Shown one piece after another: positions 62,304 to 64,000 of a DNA stretch of 64,000 bases. Made by a program: the position numbers and the translations under genes. Position 1 is the stretch's first letter; each line of letters begins with the position of its first letter. The stretch comes from Haliea sp. Its GTDB lineage: Bacteria > Pseudomonadota > Gammaproteobacteria > Pseudomonadales > Halieaceae. The stretch covers positions 124,001 through 188,000 of the forward strand of contig NZNC01000029.1 of NCBI GenBank assembly GCA_002692965.1. Reading direction: 5' to 3'. The notes beneath the pieces were generated by a model. That model was not told the origin of the DNA. It saw only the letters and a list, made by a program, of their open reading frames with translations, and made no database searches.

Positions 62304-64000
62304 TCAATACTCGAATGTGATATCCACACCATAGGTCCGCGGTGGCTCGTAGGTACCGGCGATGATCGGACCGAGCACGTTCATGTTGGCGGGCAGGTCG
62401 CTGTCGGTGAGATTGCGCCCCCACAGGGCGACGCGGAACTCGGCATCCCCCAGACGCAGGCCCTCGAGGGCGAACTGCGCATTCAGGCGCCAGGTTTCAT
62501 CATTGACCTCGTCATCGGAATACTCGGCGTCCCGGGTTGCCGCCCACTCCTCGGAGCGATAGGAGGCATCCAGGTGCAGGCGGAGGTTCGCGCCCGCCAG
62601 CACTGGCTCGGTCACATAGTCGGCCCGGAACACACCACTCCACTCCGGCCGCAGGTGCGGCGAAGGCGCCACGCCCAAGAGATCCAGGTCGAGGGTATCA
62701 AAGCTGAAATCCAGATAGCCCAGATCCATGCCCAGGGTCAGGCCACCCAGTGGCAGCCAGCTGAGTTCCAGCTCCATGCCGTCGGCGCTGGTATCTCCGG
62801 CGTTGACGATCACCTGCGAGGTGGGCACTGGAGGGTCCACCAGATTGCCGGCGGTTCCAAACTGCTGGTCTTCGTAATCGGTGGAAAACAGCGAGAGGTT
62901 CACTTGCAGGGTGTTGTCCCGCCAGCTGGACTTGAGGCCCGCTTCCAGTGACGTCGCCGTTTCCGGATCGTAGATCAGGCCGGACACGATGCCGCCCGAG
63001 ATATACCCGGTTGAATACTTGGCATACAACAGCAGATCGGCGCTGGGCTTGTAATTGAAACCCACCAGGTAGGTGGTCTCGTCCTCATCGAAGGATTCTT
63101 CCAGAACCTCGCCGGTCATCAGGGTACGGTCGATGTAGTCCTTCTTGTCGTTGGTAAAACGCCCGCCCAGGAGCAGGTCCCACTCCGGCGTGATGTGGTA
63201 TTCCCACTGCCCGTAGAGTGCGAGGGAATCGGTCTCCACCTCCGACTGGCGCGCCCGCTGGTTGCCGGGGTAGAGAGTCAGGTTGGGCGGCGCCGAGCCA
63301 AAGAAACCGTTCGGCGCGCGGTTGTAGCCACCGGCGGACTGGTCGAGACCGTAATAGAGGAAGCCCGTGGTCAGTGTGTAACTGTCTGCGCTCCAGATCA
63401 GCTGCAGCTCCTCGCTTAGCTGCTCGGTCTTGCGGCCCCCGTTGGTAACAAAGACCACCACGATGGGCGCGAACTGCCCCAGGCCATCCAGCGTAAACCC
63501 CGGGGTATCGATGGAGGATTCACGGTAGGAGAGAATGTTGCGCAGCGTGAGCGTATCACTGATCTCGTATTCCGCCGTCAGGTTGTGCCCCCGGCTGAGC
63601 TTGTGGGAATTCAGGTGGAAGGCATTGTTTACCGAATCGGGACGCTCGGTACCGAAGGAGGGCCCGATCAGGGGCAGCAGCGAGGCATCGGCATCGAGGA
63701 TGCCGGTGCCCAGCGGGGAGTTGGTGGTATCGACGTAGTCAAACTTGTAGACCAGCTCCAGGTCCTCGTGCAGGTCGAAGCTCACCCCCAGCAGCATGGC
63801 ATCGGTCTGTTCGTTGCCCAGCTTTTCCGGGGACACGTAGAAGCCGCCACCCTGATGGCTGAAATCGACCTCGAAACCCGCCCCGCTATTGCGGATCTCG
63901 CCATCCCGCTCGCGATAGGTGTAATCCAGGCTGAGACTGATCGGTCCCCACTGGGGGCTGTCGATACGGGTGCGAGACTCGAACAGATCGAGGTTGCCTG
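62304..64000 (-). CDS. TonB-dependent receptor, partial (C-terminal part; continues beyond the window)
   Basis: The frame is open to the last base of the window on its 5' side, so at least 565 C-terminal residues are seen. The first in-window codons read NLDLFESRTRIDSPQWGPIS, without signal peptide or plug start. The rest is a TonB receptor barrel with many alternating strands (e.g. YTLTTGFLYYGLDQ, LYALYGQWEYHITPEWDLLL-like segments, DLLLYAKYSTGYISGG) and a terminal aromatic residue (ITFEY). It belongs to the same receptor type as the gene at 52481-54706. A GTG in the middle of this frame (63836) is not the true start. It is likely another importer of the island's substrate. Confidence 0.88.
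   Translation of the reverse strand, partial: GNLDLFESRTRIDSPQWGPISLSLDYTYRERDGEIRNSGAGFEVDFSHQGGGFYVSPEKLGNEQTDAMLLGVSFDLHEDLELVYKFDYVDTTNSPLGTGILDADASLLPLIGPSFGTERPDSVNNAFHLNSHKLSRGHNLTAEYEISDTLTLRNILSYRESSIDTPGFTLDGLGQFAPIVVVFVTNGGRKTEQLSEELQLIWSADSYTLTTGFLYYGLDQSAGGYNRAPNGFFGSAPPNLTLYPGNQRARQSEVETDSLALYGQWEYHITPEWDLLLGGRFTNDKKDYIDRTLMTGEVLEESFDEDETTYLVGFNYKPSADLLLYAKYSTGYISGGIVSGLIYDPETATSLEAGLKSSWRDNTLQVNLSLFSTDYEDQQFGTAGNLVDPPVPTSQVIVNAGDTSADGMELELSWLPLGGLTLGMDLGYLDFSFDTLDLDLLGVAPSPHLRPEWSGVFRADYVTEPVLAGANLRLHLDASYRSEEWAATRDAEYSDDEVNDETWRLNAQFALEGLRLGDAEFRVALWGRNLTDSDLPANMNVLGPIIAGTYEPPRTYGVDITFEY

Overview
The window is GC-rich, densely coded DNA from a gammaproteobacterium, most likely a marine one of the Halieaceae/Spongiibacteraceae type. 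This rests on the housekeeping set (rmf, slyX, a YciH-type SUI1 protein, slt, the giant NAD-glutamate dehydrogenase, pepN, nadK, lipA), on the three TonB-dependent receptors and on the lipid/steroid-type catabolic genes. The lineage is inferred from gene content, not from a database search. There is no rRNA, prophage, transposase or CRISPR array. One tRNA gene (Arg-CCU) is present.

Layout. 0-11.5 kb: lipid and hydrophobic-compound metabolism (PlsC-like acyltransferase, HSL-type esterase, an SRPBCC-SDR fusion, epoxide hydrolase, hot-dog thioesterase, amidohydrolase, a pair of acyl-CoA dehydrogenases). 11.7-16.7 kb: slyX, SUI1/YciH, two glycosyltransferases of the TIGR04282/TIGR04283 pair, the lytic transglycosylase slt with a stem that covers its Shine-Dalgarno, and hsp20 with a sigma-32 promoter and a perfect Fnr/Anr box. 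16.9-20.1 kb: three tightly coupled genes, an outer-membrane barrel protein, a small phosphate-binding-like periplasmic protein and a membrane GGDEF protein. 20.2-20.8 kb: hicB, a hicA reading frame that lacks a normal start codon, and tRNA-Arg. 22.0-29.9 kb: a locus that looks phosphate-controlled. Two arrays of 11-bp PhoB half-sites stand in front of a small secreted protein and in front of a TonB receptor/lipoprotein pair. Divergent from the receptor is a bifunctional OlsF-type ornithine-lipid synthase, i.e. phosphorus-free membrane lipid. 30-35 kb: rmf and NAD-GDH. 35.3-42.3 kb: a MoxR-DUF58-Bat operon. 43-50.9 kb: pepN, DUF2797, YeaC-like, rhomboid, nadK, lipA and a beta-CASP nuclease.

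51.3-64 kb reads as a steroid-handling island: a KshA-like Rieske oxygenase, two TonB receptors, a flavin/PPOX-type protein, an NTF2/ketosteroid-isomerase-fold protein, an old-yellow-enzyme/dienoyl-CoA-reductase-like flavoprotein, a KstD-like flavoprotein, a 3beta-HSD-like SDR and a TetR regulator. In its centre is a polytopic membrane protein that matches, from memory of the plant sequence, cycloeucalenol cycloisomerase, the plant enzyme that opens the 9beta,19-cyclopropane ring of phytosterol precursors.

The clearest unexplained structure is a family of four stem-loop repeats, paired in opposite orientation in the two gene-free convergent gaps (42.35-42.98 kb and 50.91-51.33 kb). Each copy has a conserved two-lobed 54-nt tip, into which one or two 24-25 nt modules can be inserted. 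The tip sits on a 28-30 bp stem whose sequence differs in every copy but stays self-complementary.
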